Source: Bacteroides_D sp963546395
Lineage (GTDB): Bacteria > Bacteroidota > Bacteroidia > Bacteroidales > CAJPTX01
Assembly: GCA_963546395.1 (NCBI GenBank)
Contig: CAUUMS010000018.1
Coordinates: 1 to 30,673, forward strand
DNA length: 30,673 nt
Reading direction: 5' to 3'
In this document: one piece after another, positions 7,362 to 15,432 of the stretch
Layout of the letters: every line of letters starts with the position of its first letter
Numbering within the stretch: the stretch's first letter is position 1
Translations under genes and position numbers: made by a program
The notes under the pieces: model-generated
Seen by the model: only the letters and a program-made list of their open reading frames with translations
What the model was told of the DNA's origin: nothing
The model's database searches: none

Positions 7362-8636
7362 ATGCGTATCCTACCGTTTCGGCTCCGTGCGTTCGGCCTT
7401 GTAACCATACTCTCCATGCTGTGGGCTGTGGTGCCCGCTGCGCTACATGCCCAGCCGCTGCAACCGCAGCCCTGGATATACCATCAGGCGATGTCGCATC
7501 TGGAGCGGCACGAAAGCATGCAGGCCATCAAGCTGCTGGACTCGCTCCGCGGCCTCTCGAAGGTGCCTTCGGCCGATTTGTACTCTGCCTACACGTTAGC
7601 ATACATGCAGGTGCGCAACTACGACTCGGCGGCTCACTACACGGATCTCCTGAAGGCTCATCATGGGACGCAGTACCTGCTACCTGCTGCCCAGCTGAAT
7701 TGCTACATGGGACACGGGGAGGAGGGGATGCAGTATCTGCACCAGTATTTGCAGCTGAAGGAGAAGCTCTCCGAGCGTCGCCTCAACAATGACAGCCTGC
7801 TCAAGCCGTGCAAGAATGCGGTGGCTTGGGACACGATATGGCTCAGCGAATGGTACACGCCGATGCAGCGTCGCATCGATGAGTATGACTACCGTGTGGA
7901 GAAGGGCGACTGGGACTATCTGCTCAACCTGCTCGATGCGTTGCCCTCCGATCAGCGTAAGCGGCCCCAGTTTGCCTACTATCGAGCGTTGGCGCTCAGG
8001 GGTAAGGGGCAGTATGCGGAGGCCCTACCGCTCGCAGAGGATGCGGCCAATCACTTTCCCCGCCGGGTGGCGTGCGCTGTGCTAACGGCTGAGCTGCTGT
8101 GCCAGGTGGGTAAGTGCTCGCAGGCCATCAAGCGGGTGAATTCCTACCAGAAGGGCGATCCGTATGAGCCGGCTCCCCTCCCCATTCTGGCTCAGGCCTA
8201 CCTGGGTAATACCAATTACAAGCAGGCTTATGCCACGGCACGCCGTTACCTGTCGCTTTACCCCAAGGATCTTCGCTGCTTGAAGGTGGCGGCTGAGGGG
8301 GCTGCTAAGGCTAAGATGTGGAGCAAGTCGTTAGACGCAATAGCCGATCTGCTTCAGCGGTCGGAGAGCGATACGGTCACGGATATGCTCACGCTGCGGG
8401 GCTCTATGCTTATGGAGTTGCAGGATCCGCAGCAGGCCATCGTGGATTTGGAGCGGGCCCTGGTGCGTCGTCCCGATGACACTACGTTGCTCGTGCTAGC
8501 GGCTCGGGCCTACGAGAAGATGAGCAAGCGGCCCGAGATGTGCGACTGCCTGCTGCGCGCCCACAAGGCTGGGCACCCGAAGGCGTGGATCCGCCTTGTG
8601 GAGCAGTGCCCCAACCTACGGGTGGCTGGGCAGTAG
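7362..8636 (+). CDS. Secreted tetratricopeptide-repeat protein
   Basis: A 424-aa protein with an N-terminal signal peptide ('LVTILSMLWAVVPAALHAQ', cleavage before PLQPQ). The rest is helical with TPR-like units: 'YHQAMSHLERHESMQAIKLL', 'AYYRALALRGKGQYAEALPL', 'ILAQAYLGNTNYKQAYATAR', 'LTLRGSMLMELQDPQQAIVD' and 'LLVLAARAYEKMSKRPEM'. TPR arrays act as protein-binding scaffolds, and export to the periplasm suggests a role in an envelope complex; no partner is indicated. It stands alone on the plus strand, 113 bases after the recombinase, and is followed by a hairpin terminator shared with the convergent anti-sigma gene. Family level only. Confidence 0.85.
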   Translation: MRILPFRLRAFGLVTILSMLWAVVPAALHAQPLQPQPWIYHQAMSHLERHESMQAIKLLDSLRGLSKVPSADLYSAYTLAYMQVRNYDSAAHYTDLLKAHHGTQYLLPAAQLNCYMGHGEEGMQYLHQYLQLKEKLSERRLNNDSLLKPCKNAVAWDTIWLSEWYTPMQRRIDEYDYRVEKGDWDYLLNLLDALPSDQRKRPQFAYYRALALRGKGQYAEALPLAEDAANHFPRRVACAVLTAELLCQVGKCSQAIKRVNSYQKGDPYEPAPLPILAQAYLGNTNYKQAYATARRYLSLYPKDLRCLKVAAEGAAKAKMWSKSLDAIADLLQRSESDTVTDMLTLRGSMLMELQDPQQAIVDLERALVRRPDDTTLLVLAARAYEKMSKRPEMCDCLLRAHKAGHPKAWIRLVEQCPNLRVAGQ

Positions 8637-8755
8637 TCGTTGCTCGTCAGCGTCGTGCTAGGGGGTGATGCGCTGCCGTTTTGGGGCAATGCGTTACCGC
8701 TGGTTAGCAGAGTGAGCTTTGCTTTGCCAGATTCCCGCATGATTACTAATACAAG

Positions 8756-8787
8756 AAAGGCCCACACCCCTTCGGGTATGGGCCTTT
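8756..8787. terminator. Bidirectional hairpin terminator between convergent genes
   Basis: Arms 8756-8769 (AAAGGCCCACACCC) and 8774-8787 (GGGTATGGGCCTTT) pair over 14 positions with one mismatch around a CTTC loop. It lies between the TPR gene (+) and the anti-sigma gene (-), with A/T ends on both sides, as expected for a two-way terminator. Confidence 0.85.
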
Positions 8788-8822
8788 GCGCATGGGCCTG
8801 TTGCAACTCATGCTGGCATGGC

Positions 8823-9734
8823 TTACCGGCTTGCGGCTATCAGCTTTGCGAAGAATCGACGGGCTCTGCCTTGCGGGGCTCGCTCCGGCTTGGCTGTCTG
8901 CTCTAGCTCCTCCCAGGCGACAACGTCGGCCAGCTCATCGAGTATCTCCAGCGTCTCCCAATCGGTGCTGAGATAGGGCTCGTGGTTGAGGTCTCCCATG
9001 GGGGCAAGGGCCAACTGCATTGGGGCCTTGGGGTTGATGATTGGCATCGCAGCTAGCGGCTCCATGGTGCTTGCGGACTCGGGGGGAGTGGGTTGTGCCG
9101 TGTGCTTGGTGGCTGGAGCGGTATCATTCACCTTCTTTGCCGGATGCGAGGTGGTCTCTGGGATTGTGGCTACAGCTGGCTGTTGCGGTGGCGCACTCTC
9201 GCTGGGTGTTGGCGCGCTCTGGGCAAGGGTATCACCCTCAGGCTGAGGGGTATGAGAGGGGCGATTCCAGTAGTACCACCCCATGGCTGTAAAGAGCAGG
9301 GCGACAACAGCCGCCCGTCCCATCCAGTGAAGGGCAACGGGCCACCGGGTTACCCCACGCTTTAGCGTACGCTTATGGGGGTATACGATGGCGTTATCGG
9401 GTTGCAGCTGGCACGCCTGTAGCAGCCGGTGCCGGTGGGCGTAGTAGAGGTACTGGGAGCATAGCCGGGCGAGGGTCTCTTGCTCTTCTGGTGATGCGGT
9501 GCCCTCTTGGCACTCGAGGCATAGCTGGTCGAAGGCTGATGGTGGTAGGCTATCGGCCTGCGGTATAGCCCGCAGCCATGCCTTGAGATCCCGCGGAGTC
9601 TCCTCCGGAGATCCGGGCATGCTTGGGGTAGCCTCAAGCTCGTTGTGCAGGGCCAGAGCCTCCTCTAAGGAGAGGGCTCCCTGCTGGAGCTGAGCCAGGC
9701 TGTGGTTGGTATTATCGTGCGCGTGCGTTCGCAT
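8823..9734 (-). CDS. Putative membrane anti-sigma factor
   Basis: A 303-aa protein encoded right after an ECF sigma factor (5-base gap). Residues 1-125 are cytoplasmic and helical ('SLAQLQQGALSLEEALALHN' and 'ARLCSQYLYYAHRHRLLQAC'), one membrane helix follows at about 140-157 ('AAVVALLFTAMGWYYW'), then a Pro/Thr/Ser-rich periplasmic stretch (about 160-235) and a C-terminal acidic helix (DWETLEILDELADVVAWEEL) with a basic end (RARRFFAKLIAASR). That layout and position fit an anti-sigma factor that holds the sigma factor at the membrane, but no ZAS (HxxxCxxC) zinc motif or FecR domain is seen, so this is inference from context. It ends facing the hairpin terminator at 8756-8787. Confidence 0.7.
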   Translation of the reverse strand: MRTHAHDNTNHSLAQLQQGALSLEEALALHNELEATPSMPGSPEETPRDLKAWLRAIPQADSLPPSAFDQLCLECQEGTASPEEQETLARLCSQYLYYAHRHRLLQACQLQPDNAIVYPHKRTLKRGVTRWPVALHWMGRAAVVALLFTAMGWYYWNRPSHTPQPEGDTLAQSAPTPSESAPPQQPAVATIPETTSHPAKKVNDTAPATKHTAQPTPPESASTMEPLAAMPIINPKAPMQLALAPMGDLNHEPYLSTDWETLEILDELADVVAWEELEQTAKPERAPQGRARRFFAKLIAASR

Positions 9735-9739
9735 AGTGC

Positions 9740-10216
9740 CTATATGATATCGGAGATGCTACCGAGGAAACGCCGTAGGAATGAGCGTCCGCGGTGGATA
9801 TACACTTTCACTTGCGACTCGGAGAGCTGGGCGATCTCGCCGATCTCCTGGTAGGAATACCCCTCGTAGTCGCGTAGTAGGATGGCCGAGCGTTGCACGG
9901 CTGGTAGTAGGGCTAATCCCTCATTCAGACGCTCCTGCACGTCGTACGGCAGGGGCTCGTAGGTGGGCTGGTACTGCTCGATGGGGACGGCTTGCTTTGC
10001 GGCACGAAGGATGTCTAAGGCCGCATGGTAAAGCGTGGTGAAGAGGTAGGATTTGGCCGATTGTGTCTGCACGCTGTCACGCTTTTCCCAGAGGCGCAGG
10101 TAGGCCTCTTGCACGAGATCTTCGGCTGCAACCCGATCGCCCATCAGGCGAAAGGCAAATCGGTAGAGCGCATCGGCCTGCTCCTCTACAACGCGGTTGT
10201 AATCATCGTTCCTCAT
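9740..10216 (-). CDS. ECF-subfamily RNA polymerase sigma factor
   Basis: A 158-aa sigma-70 family protein. Region 2 is clear ('ALYRFAFRLMGDRVAAEDLV' then 'QEAYLRLWEKRD', which binds core RNA polymerase and the -10 element), and region 4 is clear ('LLPAVQRSAILLRDYEGYSY' then 'QEIGEIAQLSESQVKVYIHR', the -35-binding helix-turn-helix). No region 3 or 1.1 is present, so it is an ECF type. The next gene, 5 bases downstream, is a membrane protein that probably acts as its anti-sigma factor, so the pair should respond to an envelope signal. The regulon cannot be read from the window. Such genes are often autoregulated; the upstream 130 bases show no housekeeping -7 box that I trust. Confidence 0.93.
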   Translation of the reverse strand: MRNDDYNRVVEEQADALYRFAFRLMGDRVAAEDLVQEAYLRLWEKRDSVQTQSAKSYLFTTLYHAALDILRAAKQAVPIEQYQPTYEPLPYDVQERLNEGLALLPAVQRSAILLRDYEGYSYQEIGEIAQLSESQVKVYIHRGRSFLRRFLGSISDII

Positions 10217-10352
10217 GCCACGTCACTATCCACTCAGTCAACACTAGGACTGTCAGGGTGTCCGATAGTTACAATGGAAAAGGCACAAATTTTGCACGTG
10301 TCGTGTATCCCTGGCTGGGACTGGGATTTGTCTAGAGTGGTGGGGTAAAATA

Positions 10353-10393
10353 ATATGGGCTGGGTGCTTGGCGAAGCCGCACCCAGCCCATAT
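10353..10393 (-). terminator. Rho-independent terminator of the secG operon
   Basis: Arms 10353-10367 (ATATGGGCTGGGTGC) and 10379-10393 are perfectly complementary over 15 bases, with a smaller GGC/GCC pair inside the loop. On the minus strand the stem is followed by TATTATTTTA. It lies 40 bases after the secG stop and should end the sigma54 regulator-lptE-TPR-secG transcript. Confidence 0.9.
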
Positions 10394-10433
10394 GCCATCG
10401 TGCGCAGCACGCACGATGAGTGTCGTTCTGTTA

Positions 10434-10811
10434 CTACTCCGCGGCGGAGTCGGCCGTGTTGGCATCCTGCGTAGCCGCCGGCTGCTCACCCTCCAGCGAG
10501 GGGCTGCTAGGGATGTTGGTCTCCATCACCCCCGAGGAGGTACGTTGCACTTGCTCCTGGATCTTGGATTGCGCCTGCACTTCCTCCTGGTGTGGGAGGG
10601 CGGCAGTGGCCACGAGGCTGAAGATCACCAGCGCAGCGGCCAGCGTCCAGGTGGCTTTCTCCAGGAAATCGGCGGTTTTACGCACACCCATCATTTGCCC
10701 CGTCTCGGCGAAATTGGAGGCCAAACCGCCACCCTTCGAGTTCTGCACTAGCACGATTAGCACTAGTAGGAGACAGACGATAAGAATCAGTATGGAGATG
10801 AAGTTGTACAT
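10434..10811 (-). CDS. secG: Preprotein translocase subunit SecG
   Basis: SecG is the small SecYEG subunit that aids SecA-driven export. The 125-aa protein has two membrane helices ('FISILILIVCLLLVLIVLVQ' at residues 4-23 and 'WTLAAALVIFSLVATAAL' at about 55-72) separated by the conserved loop 'NSKGGGLASNF' and 'KTADFLEKATW', the SecG hallmark. After the second helix there is a roughly 50-residue Gln/Glu/Ser-rich tail that E. coli SecG lacks; such tails occur in Bacteroidota. It is last in a minus-strand run, 14 bases after the TPR/low-complexity gene and just before a strong terminator. lptE and secG side by side suggest joint expression of envelope biogenesis genes. Confidence 0.95.
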   Translation of the reverse strand: MYNFISILILIVCLLLVLIVLVQNSKGGGLASNFAETGQMMGVRKTADFLEKATWTLAAALVIFSLVATAALPHQEEVQAQSKIQEQVQRTSSGVMETNIPSSPSLEGEQPAATQDANTADSAAE

Positions 10812-10825
10812 CGTAGACCGCCTTT

Positions 10826-12103
10826 TTATTGCGCCTCGCCCTTGCCTTGGAGGCCTTCTATAATCCCCGCAAAGTAAGCACTTTTTTCTGGATTGCTCAC
10901 CGCAAGACGCTGATACATGGCGATGGCAAGTGCTATCTCGCCCCGCTCCACGTGCATCTGCGCCAGCCGTTCGCTGGAGATGGCAGGTGACATGATGGAC
11001 GACTCCTTGGCTAGATCTTCGGCATTCTCAGTGCTGTAGTCATCGCTGCTGGCAATGTTGCGCAGCTTCTCTACCAGGTCGTCTAGGTTGTCCAAATAGG
11101 CCTCGATGGCCTCGTTTTGCGACTGGGCTTTCGCTGCGGCTTCCTGGTAAAGCGGATTGAGAATGGTGGTGACAAAATCCATGTCCTCGTGAGCCAAATG
11201 GCCGGTCGATTCAGCGAATGGGAAGATGGATGGGGCCGGGCCAGGAACATCCACAGCTAGGGCATCATCCAGCACGCTAGCGAACGAAGAGGGTTCGGCT
11301 GCCGTGATCTCACTCGTGGTGCTTATACTTTCGCTTTCGCCGATGGCGGGTAGCGTGTCCCAACCTAGCTCCACGGCCTCTGCCTCGGGAGAAGGAGCCG
11401 CTTCCTGGGTGGGTGTGAAGTCTAGATCTAAGCCGCTAGGCTCGGTCTGGATAGGCTCTGTCGTGAAGGATGGTGCTGTATCGGTAGGGGCGAATGCGCT
11501 GGGCTCCGTGAGTTCCGCCAGGGGCGTTTGCGTAAAGCTCCACTCGGTGACGCTGCCCACGGGTTCCTCCGCGGGTGGGGGTGTGTATGCCTCCTCGGTG
11601 GTGGTTACAGGCCATTCGGCAAAGGGCTCAGGGGCTGCAAATGTGGAGGTCTCTGCTGAGGTCGCCCATTCGTAGGTGGGGGCCTCTTCCGTGGGGGTCA
11701 CAGGCTGCGCCACATCCCAGGACGTAGTGCTCTCGGAAAACGCTGTCGTCTGCGGAGGGATGGATTGCGTATCGACAGTGGTCATGCTAGCCGGGGCAAA
11801 CTGCGTGGGTGTGCTCTCGTCAACACGCGGCGGGGGCATTATTGGGGGAATGAGAACGGCCCCATGCTCTAGGGTATTATGCAGGGCGAGGCTACCAGGG
11901 ATCTGGGCTGCAACGCTGAATAGCACTCGTTCGCGCTTGCGTTTGCCCCCGTTGTCTGTGCCCCTTAGGGTGAGGGCTCGCAGCAGGTGCCCCATGTGGC
12001 AGTATGGGTGCTGGGCGAGTAGCTCGTCCAGCTGCGCACGCCAGGCCTCGTCTTGCACTCCTTGGCCTTTCAGGGCTGCATAAAATTGATCAACTCCCAG
12101 CAT
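10826..12103 (-). CDS. TPR-like protein with long low-complexity middle
   Basis: A 425-aa protein with no signal peptide, so probably cytoplasmic. Residues 1-75 are helical and TPR-like ('FYAALKGQGVQDEAWRAQLD', 'CHMGHLLRALTLRG'). Residues about 90-290 are rich in Thr, Pro, Glu, Ala and Ser with few hydrophobic runs, so they are probably disordered. The C-terminus (about 300-425) is helical again, with 'LYQEAAAKAQSQNEAIEAYL' and a final TPR-like unit 'MHVERGEIALAIAMYQRLAV' and 'NPEKSAYFAGIIEGLQGKGE'. A TPR-containing gene between lptE and secG is, as I recall, a conserved arrangement in Bacteroidales, but its role is unknown to me. The gene begins 6 bases after lptE and is followed by secG. 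Confidence 0.8.
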   Translation of the reverse strand: MLGVDQFYAALKGQGVQDEAWRAQLDELLAQHPYCHMGHLLRALTLRGTDNGGKRKRERVLFSVAAQIPGSLALHNTLEHGAVLIPPIMPPPRVDESTPTQFAPASMTTVDTQSIPPQTTAFSESTTSWDVAQPVTPTEEAPTYEWATSAETSTFAAPEPFAEWPVTTTEEAYTPPPAEEPVGSVTEWSFTQTPLAELTEPSAFAPTDTAPSFTTEPIQTEPSGLDLDFTPTQEAAPSPEAEAVELGWDTLPAIGESESISTTSEITAAEPSSFASVLDDALAVDVPGPAPSIFPFAESTGHLAHEDMDFVTTILNPLYQEAAAKAQSQNEAIEAYLDNLDDLVEKLRNIASSDDYSTENAEDLAKESSIMSPAISSERLAQMHVERGEIALAIAMYQRLAVSNPEKSAYFAGIIEGLQGKGEAQ

Positions 12104-12109
12104 AGCACA

Positions 12110-12703
12110 TTACCAGTTGGCCAGTGCGGCATTGAAAATCTCCTCTGTGAGCCTGTCGAGTATCGCCTCGGCGAGCTGTTGCTCCACCTGCTGGAAGGGC
12201 TCGGAGGAGGGAAAGTCCTCGTAGACCGCAAAGGTGCGCTCGAAGTTTGCAGCCGGATTCTGCGCATCGGTGAAGCGCACTTGTACGGCAATGGTGAAGC
12301 GGTTTTGCGCCGCAGTCTCATTGCCAAGAATAGCCGTGGGGCCCACGGCGTACTCGGTGATTTCCCCCTCGAAGTTTAGATCTCCTCCCTGGTTCACCGG
12401 ATCTAGACGTGTCTGATTTTGCAGACGTTCTTTCAGCTTGTCCGTGATGCTAGCGGCCAGGGTGGGGTTGATCAGCGGGGCCACATTCTGAAAGGCTATC
12501 ACGCTCACCGTGTGCGTGTCGGGGGATATGCTGGCTCCGGAGAATGAATACTTGACAGAGCACCCGCCGAGCATCCCCAGTGCAGCGAGTAGGGCGATGC
12601 ACAGCATGTGCCCCAGGCGTGATGCTGGTCTGTGCGTGTTCACGGGGCTGACCAGCTGCCACCCGCGAATGCGCTGAGAGGAAGGATGGTGCTGACCGCT
12701 CAT
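12110..12703 (-). CDS. lptE: LptE-family outer-membrane lipoprotein (LPS assembly)
   Basis: The mature part matches the Bacteroidota LptE pattern: 'CSVKYSFSGASISPDTHTVS', 'NVAPLINPTLAASITDKLKE', 'GGDLNFEGEITEYAVGP' and the C-terminal 'EIFNAALANW'. LptE plugs the LptD barrel and helps insert lipopolysaccharide into the outer membrane. The lipobox is LGGC with Cys48, giving lipid attachment and outer-membrane location. The start at 12703 makes an ATGA overlap with the stop of the sigma54 regulator, so translation is probably coupled; this leaves a long 32-residue leader before the hydrophobic segment, and the ATG at 12607 is an alternative. The next genes in the run are a TPR protein and secG. 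Confidence 0.93.
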   Translation of the reverse strand: MSGQHHPSSQRIRGWQLVSPVNTHRPASRLGHMLCIALLAALGMLGGCSVKYSFSGASISPDTHTVSVIAFQNVAPLINPTLAASITDKLKERLQNQTRLDPVNQGGDLNFEGEITEYAVGPTAILGNETAAQNRFTIAVQVRFTDAQNPAANFERTFAVYEDFPSSEPFQQVEQQLAEAILDRLTEEIFNAALANW

Positions 12704-13959
12704 TTCTGAATGTTGTACTGCTTGATCTTCCTGTAGAGCGTGCGCTCTGAGATGTTGAGCTCACGGGCCGTCTCGCGGCGATTCTGCCGGTGCTTATTCA
12801 GCGTACGGCGGATGGCCTCTTCTTCCATGCCCTCGAGCGTGGTGGGCTCATCGACTATCATGATGTCGGAGGGCGTGTGTACATTCCCATGCGGGGATGG
12901 GAGCTGGTGCACAGTCCCCGGCATGGCAGCTTGCGGGTTCGTGTAGCTGGCTGACTCTGCGCCCTGTGTAGGGATGGAGAGCCCTGAGCGAGCTAGGATC
13001 CCGAGTGCTGCGGGAGATAGATCGCCGTGTAGGAGTAGCTCGTCCAGCATGCGCTTCATCGCCTCGCGCTCCTGCTGCATGGCTTGGAGCACGTTTAGGA
13101 GCACCCCATGCTCGGCACGGTAGTCGGCGGATTCATGCTGGTAGATGGCAGGGACGGAGGCCACCGGCTGTGTAGGAATGTAGCGATGGAATACCTCCGC
13201 CGTGATGAGCCGCTCTTTCTCCAGGATGGAGATCTGCTCCGTGACGTTCTTTAGCTGGCGCACATTCCCCGGCCAATGGTAGCTGTGCAGTGCAGTCACT
13301 GCCCCAGCGTCCAAATGGATGGACGGCATTTGATAACGCTCTCCGAAGTCCCGGGCAAAGTGGAGGAACAGGCGTTCGATATCGTTCCCCCGTTCACGTA
13401 GAGGGGGTACGAGCACGGGTATGGCAGCGAGACGGTAGTATAGATCCTCGCGGAAGTGCCCCTGCGCAATGGCGTGTGGTAAGTCCACGTTGGTGGCTGC
13501 CACGATGCGAATATCGGTACGTTGGGTCTGCGACGAACCCACCCGCATATACTCACCGCTCTCGAGCACACGCAGCAGCTGAGCCTGTGTGGAAGGGGGC
13601 AATTCACCCACCTCGTCTAGGAAGATGGTACCTCCGTTTGCCATCTCGAAGTACCCTTTCCGATTGTCCAGGGCTCCTGTGAAGGCTCCTTTAACGTGCC
13701 CAAATAGCTCAGAATCGATTGTCCCAGCCGGAATAGCACCGCAGTTGACGGCCACGTATGGCCCATGCTTACGGCTCCCGTATTGATGCACAATCTGAGG
13801 GAAGAACTCCTTGCCCACACCGCTCTCCCCGCTGATGAGCACCGACAGGTCAGTGGGAGCTACCTGGTGGGCAATCTCAATAGCACGATCGAGGGCTGGG
13901 CAATCGCCGATGATTCCGAATCGCTTTTTTACGCCCTCGATGTCAGTACGCATAGCCAC
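12700..13959 (-). CDS. Sigma54-dependent transcriptional activator without receiver domain
   Basis: A 419-aa bacterial enhancer-binding protein. The AAA+ domain begins almost at the N-terminus: Walker A 'GESGVGKE' (44-51), the sigma54-contacting 'GAFTGA' loop (91-96), Walker B 'GGTIFLDEVGEL' (109-120) and the arginine-finger region 'REDLYYRLAAIPVLVPPLRE'. A variable linker of about 100 residues is followed by a Fis-type helix-turn-helix ('EAIRRTLNKHRQNRRETARE' then 'LNISERTLYRKIKQYNIQK'). There is no N-terminal receiver, PAS or GAF domain, so it may be active constitutively or controlled by its level or by another protein. It overlaps lptE by ATGA and leads the lptE-TPR-secG run; a link to envelope control is inference from position. 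Confidence 0.93.
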   Translation of the reverse strand: MAMRTDIEGVKKRFGIIGDCPALDRAIEIAHQVAPTDLSVLISGESGVGKEFFPQIVHQYGSRKHGPYVAVNCGAIPAGTIDSELFGHVKGAFTGALDNRKGYFEMANGGTIFLDEVGELPPSTQAQLLRVLESGEYMRVGSSQTQRTDIRIVAATNVDLPHAIAQGHFREDLYYRLAAIPVLVPPLRERGNDIERLFLHFARDFGERYQMPSIHLDAGAVTALHSYHWPGNVRQLKNVTEQISILEKERLITAEVFHRYIPTQPVASVPAIYQHESADYRAEHGVLLNVLQAMQQEREAMKRMLDELLLHGDLSPAALGILARSGLSIPTQGAESASYTNPQAAMPGTVHQLPSPHGNVHTPSDIMIVDEPTTLEGMEEEAIRRTLNKHRQNRRETARELNISERTLYRKIKQYNIQK

Positions 13960-13975
13960 ATGCAGATCATGCGGG

Positions 13976-13983
13976 CGAAATTA
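13976..13983 (-). promoter_or_regulatory. Bacteroidota-type -7 box (TAATTTCG) before the sigma54 regulator
   Basis: The minus strand reads TAATTTCGCC, one base from the TAnnTTTG consensus, 16 bases before the start at 13959. The short leader fits only if the transcript starts about 10 bases before the ATG; a -33 box is not clear. Confidence 0.35.
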
Positions 13984-14046
13984 CAAAAACCGTGGCAATG
14001 GCTACAGAATGCGACAGATGCGAGGGATTTTGTTCGCCCTAGTATC

Positions 14047-15432
14047 TCACCGTGGGGCACAGGGTGCAGCCTCGCGTATGAGGCTGCGCACTAGTTGCTC
14101 GATTTTGGAGAGGCCACGCAGGGACGTGGTGACCTCGGCCCGCTCGTGCGCTCGTGCTTGTGAGGAGGCATACAGGGTTCGGAAGCCCATACGCATGCAC
14201 TCATTGGCCCGTTGCTCGATGCGAGCCACCGGCCGTATCTCACCAGAGAGGCCTACCTCTGCAGCAAAGCATGCATCGGCAGGAATGGCCACATCGAAGT
14301 TGGACGAAAGGACGGCTGCCACCACGGCGAGATCCATGCCTGGGTCGGCGATGCGGAGGCCTCCGGCGATATTGAGAAAGACATCCTTACTCGCCAGTTT
14401 GAACCCTGCCCGCTTCTCGAGTACTGCCAGTAGCATGTTAAGCCGCCGCACGTCATATCCCGTGGTGGAACGCTGTGGCGTACCGTAGGCCGCTGAGCTC
14501 ACCAGGGCTTGCACCTCCACGAGCAGTGGGCGAGCTCCATCCAGCGCGCAGGCTACCGCAACCCCACTCAGGGCCTCGTCGCGGTGTGAGAGTAGCAGCT
14601 CTGACGGATTTGTCACTTGCCGGAGACCCTTCTCTTGCATCTCGAACATGGCTAGCTCTGCGGTAGAGCCAAAGCGGTTCTTGATGGAGCGGAGCATGCG
14701 GTACATGTGCGTGGAGTCACCCTCAAACTGGAGAACGGCATCCACGATGTGCTCGAGGATCTTGGGCCCTGCTAGTGTCCCCTCCTTGTTGATGTGCCCA
14801 ATGAGTAGCACGGGCACACCAGAGGTCTTGGCATAGCGGAGTAGGGCGGCCGCACACTCGCGTACCTGAGCCACTGAGCCCGGTGATGATTCTACCCCCT
14901 CGCTGTAGATGGTCTGTATGGAGTCAATCACCAGTAGGTTAGGTTCTACCTCCTCGCTCTGGGCCACTATGTTCTCGAGTAGCGTCTCGTTTAGCACCAG
15001 GCAATTTTGCCCCGTCGTAGCTAGCCTATTTGCACGTATCTTGACCTGGTTTGCGCTCTCTTCACCCGATACGTACAGCACTCGTCCCATTGTGGGCGAT
15101 AGGGCCATTTGCAGGGCTAGTGTTGACTTCCCAATGCCGGGCTCCCCACCGAGTAGCAGTATAGAGCCTGGCACGATACCTCCGCCCAAGAGGCGATTTA
15201 CTTCCTCCAGGCCGGAGTCAATGCGCACCTCATTACTACTGGCCACTTCGGCCAGTGGGATCGGTACCGCATTGCGAGATACCTGCACGAGTGAGCGTTG
15301 CGTTGGGGTCTTGGCCACTCGCTCTTCCACGTAGGTGTTCCACTGCCCACATGTGGGGCAGCGGCCAAGCCACTTGGAGGCATTGGCCCCACAATTCTGA
15401 CAGACGTATCGGGCGATTACCTTGGCCATCAT
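14047..15432 (-). CDS. radA: DNA repair protein RadA
   Basis: RadA (Sms) is a RecA-related, DnaB-like helicase that drives branch migration during recombination. The 461-aa protein has the N-terminal four-cysteine zinc finger ('YVCQNCGANASKWLGRCPTC'), Walker A 'GGEPGIGKST' (residues 95-104), Walker B 'PNLLVIDSIQT', the family-specific 'KNRFGST' (251-257) and a C-terminal Lon-like domain ('VAVACALDGARPLLVEVQAL' and 'AADVGL'-type 'DACFAAEVGLSGEIRPV'). The length is that of the family. The start overlaps the stop of the preceding ybhN-like gene (ATGATG; the second ATG at 15429 is equally possible). It is the last gene of the panC-panD-ybhN-radA run, an order conserved in Bacteroidales. Confidence 0.97.
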   Translation of the reverse strand: MMAKVIARYVCQNCGANASKWLGRCPTCGQWNTYVEERVAKTPTQRSLVQVSRNAVPIPLAEVASSNEVRIDSGLEEVNRLLGGGIVPGSILLLGGEPGIGKSTLALQMALSPTMGRVLYVSGEESANQVKIRANRLATTGQNCLVLNETLLENIVAQSEEVEPNLLVIDSIQTIYSEGVESSPGSVAQVRECAAALLRYAKTSGVPVLLIGHINKEGTLAGPKILEHIVDAVLQFEGDSTHMYRMLRSIKNRFGSTAELAMFEMQEKGLRQVTNPSELLLSHRDEALSGVAVACALDGARPLLVEVQALVSSAAYGTPQRSTTGYDVRRLNMLLAVLEKRAGFKLASKDVFLNIAGGLRIADPGMDLAVVAAVLSSNFDVAIPADACFAAEVGLSGEIRPVARIEQRANECMRMGFRTLYASSQARAHERAEVTTSLRGLSKIEQLVRSLIREAAPCAPR

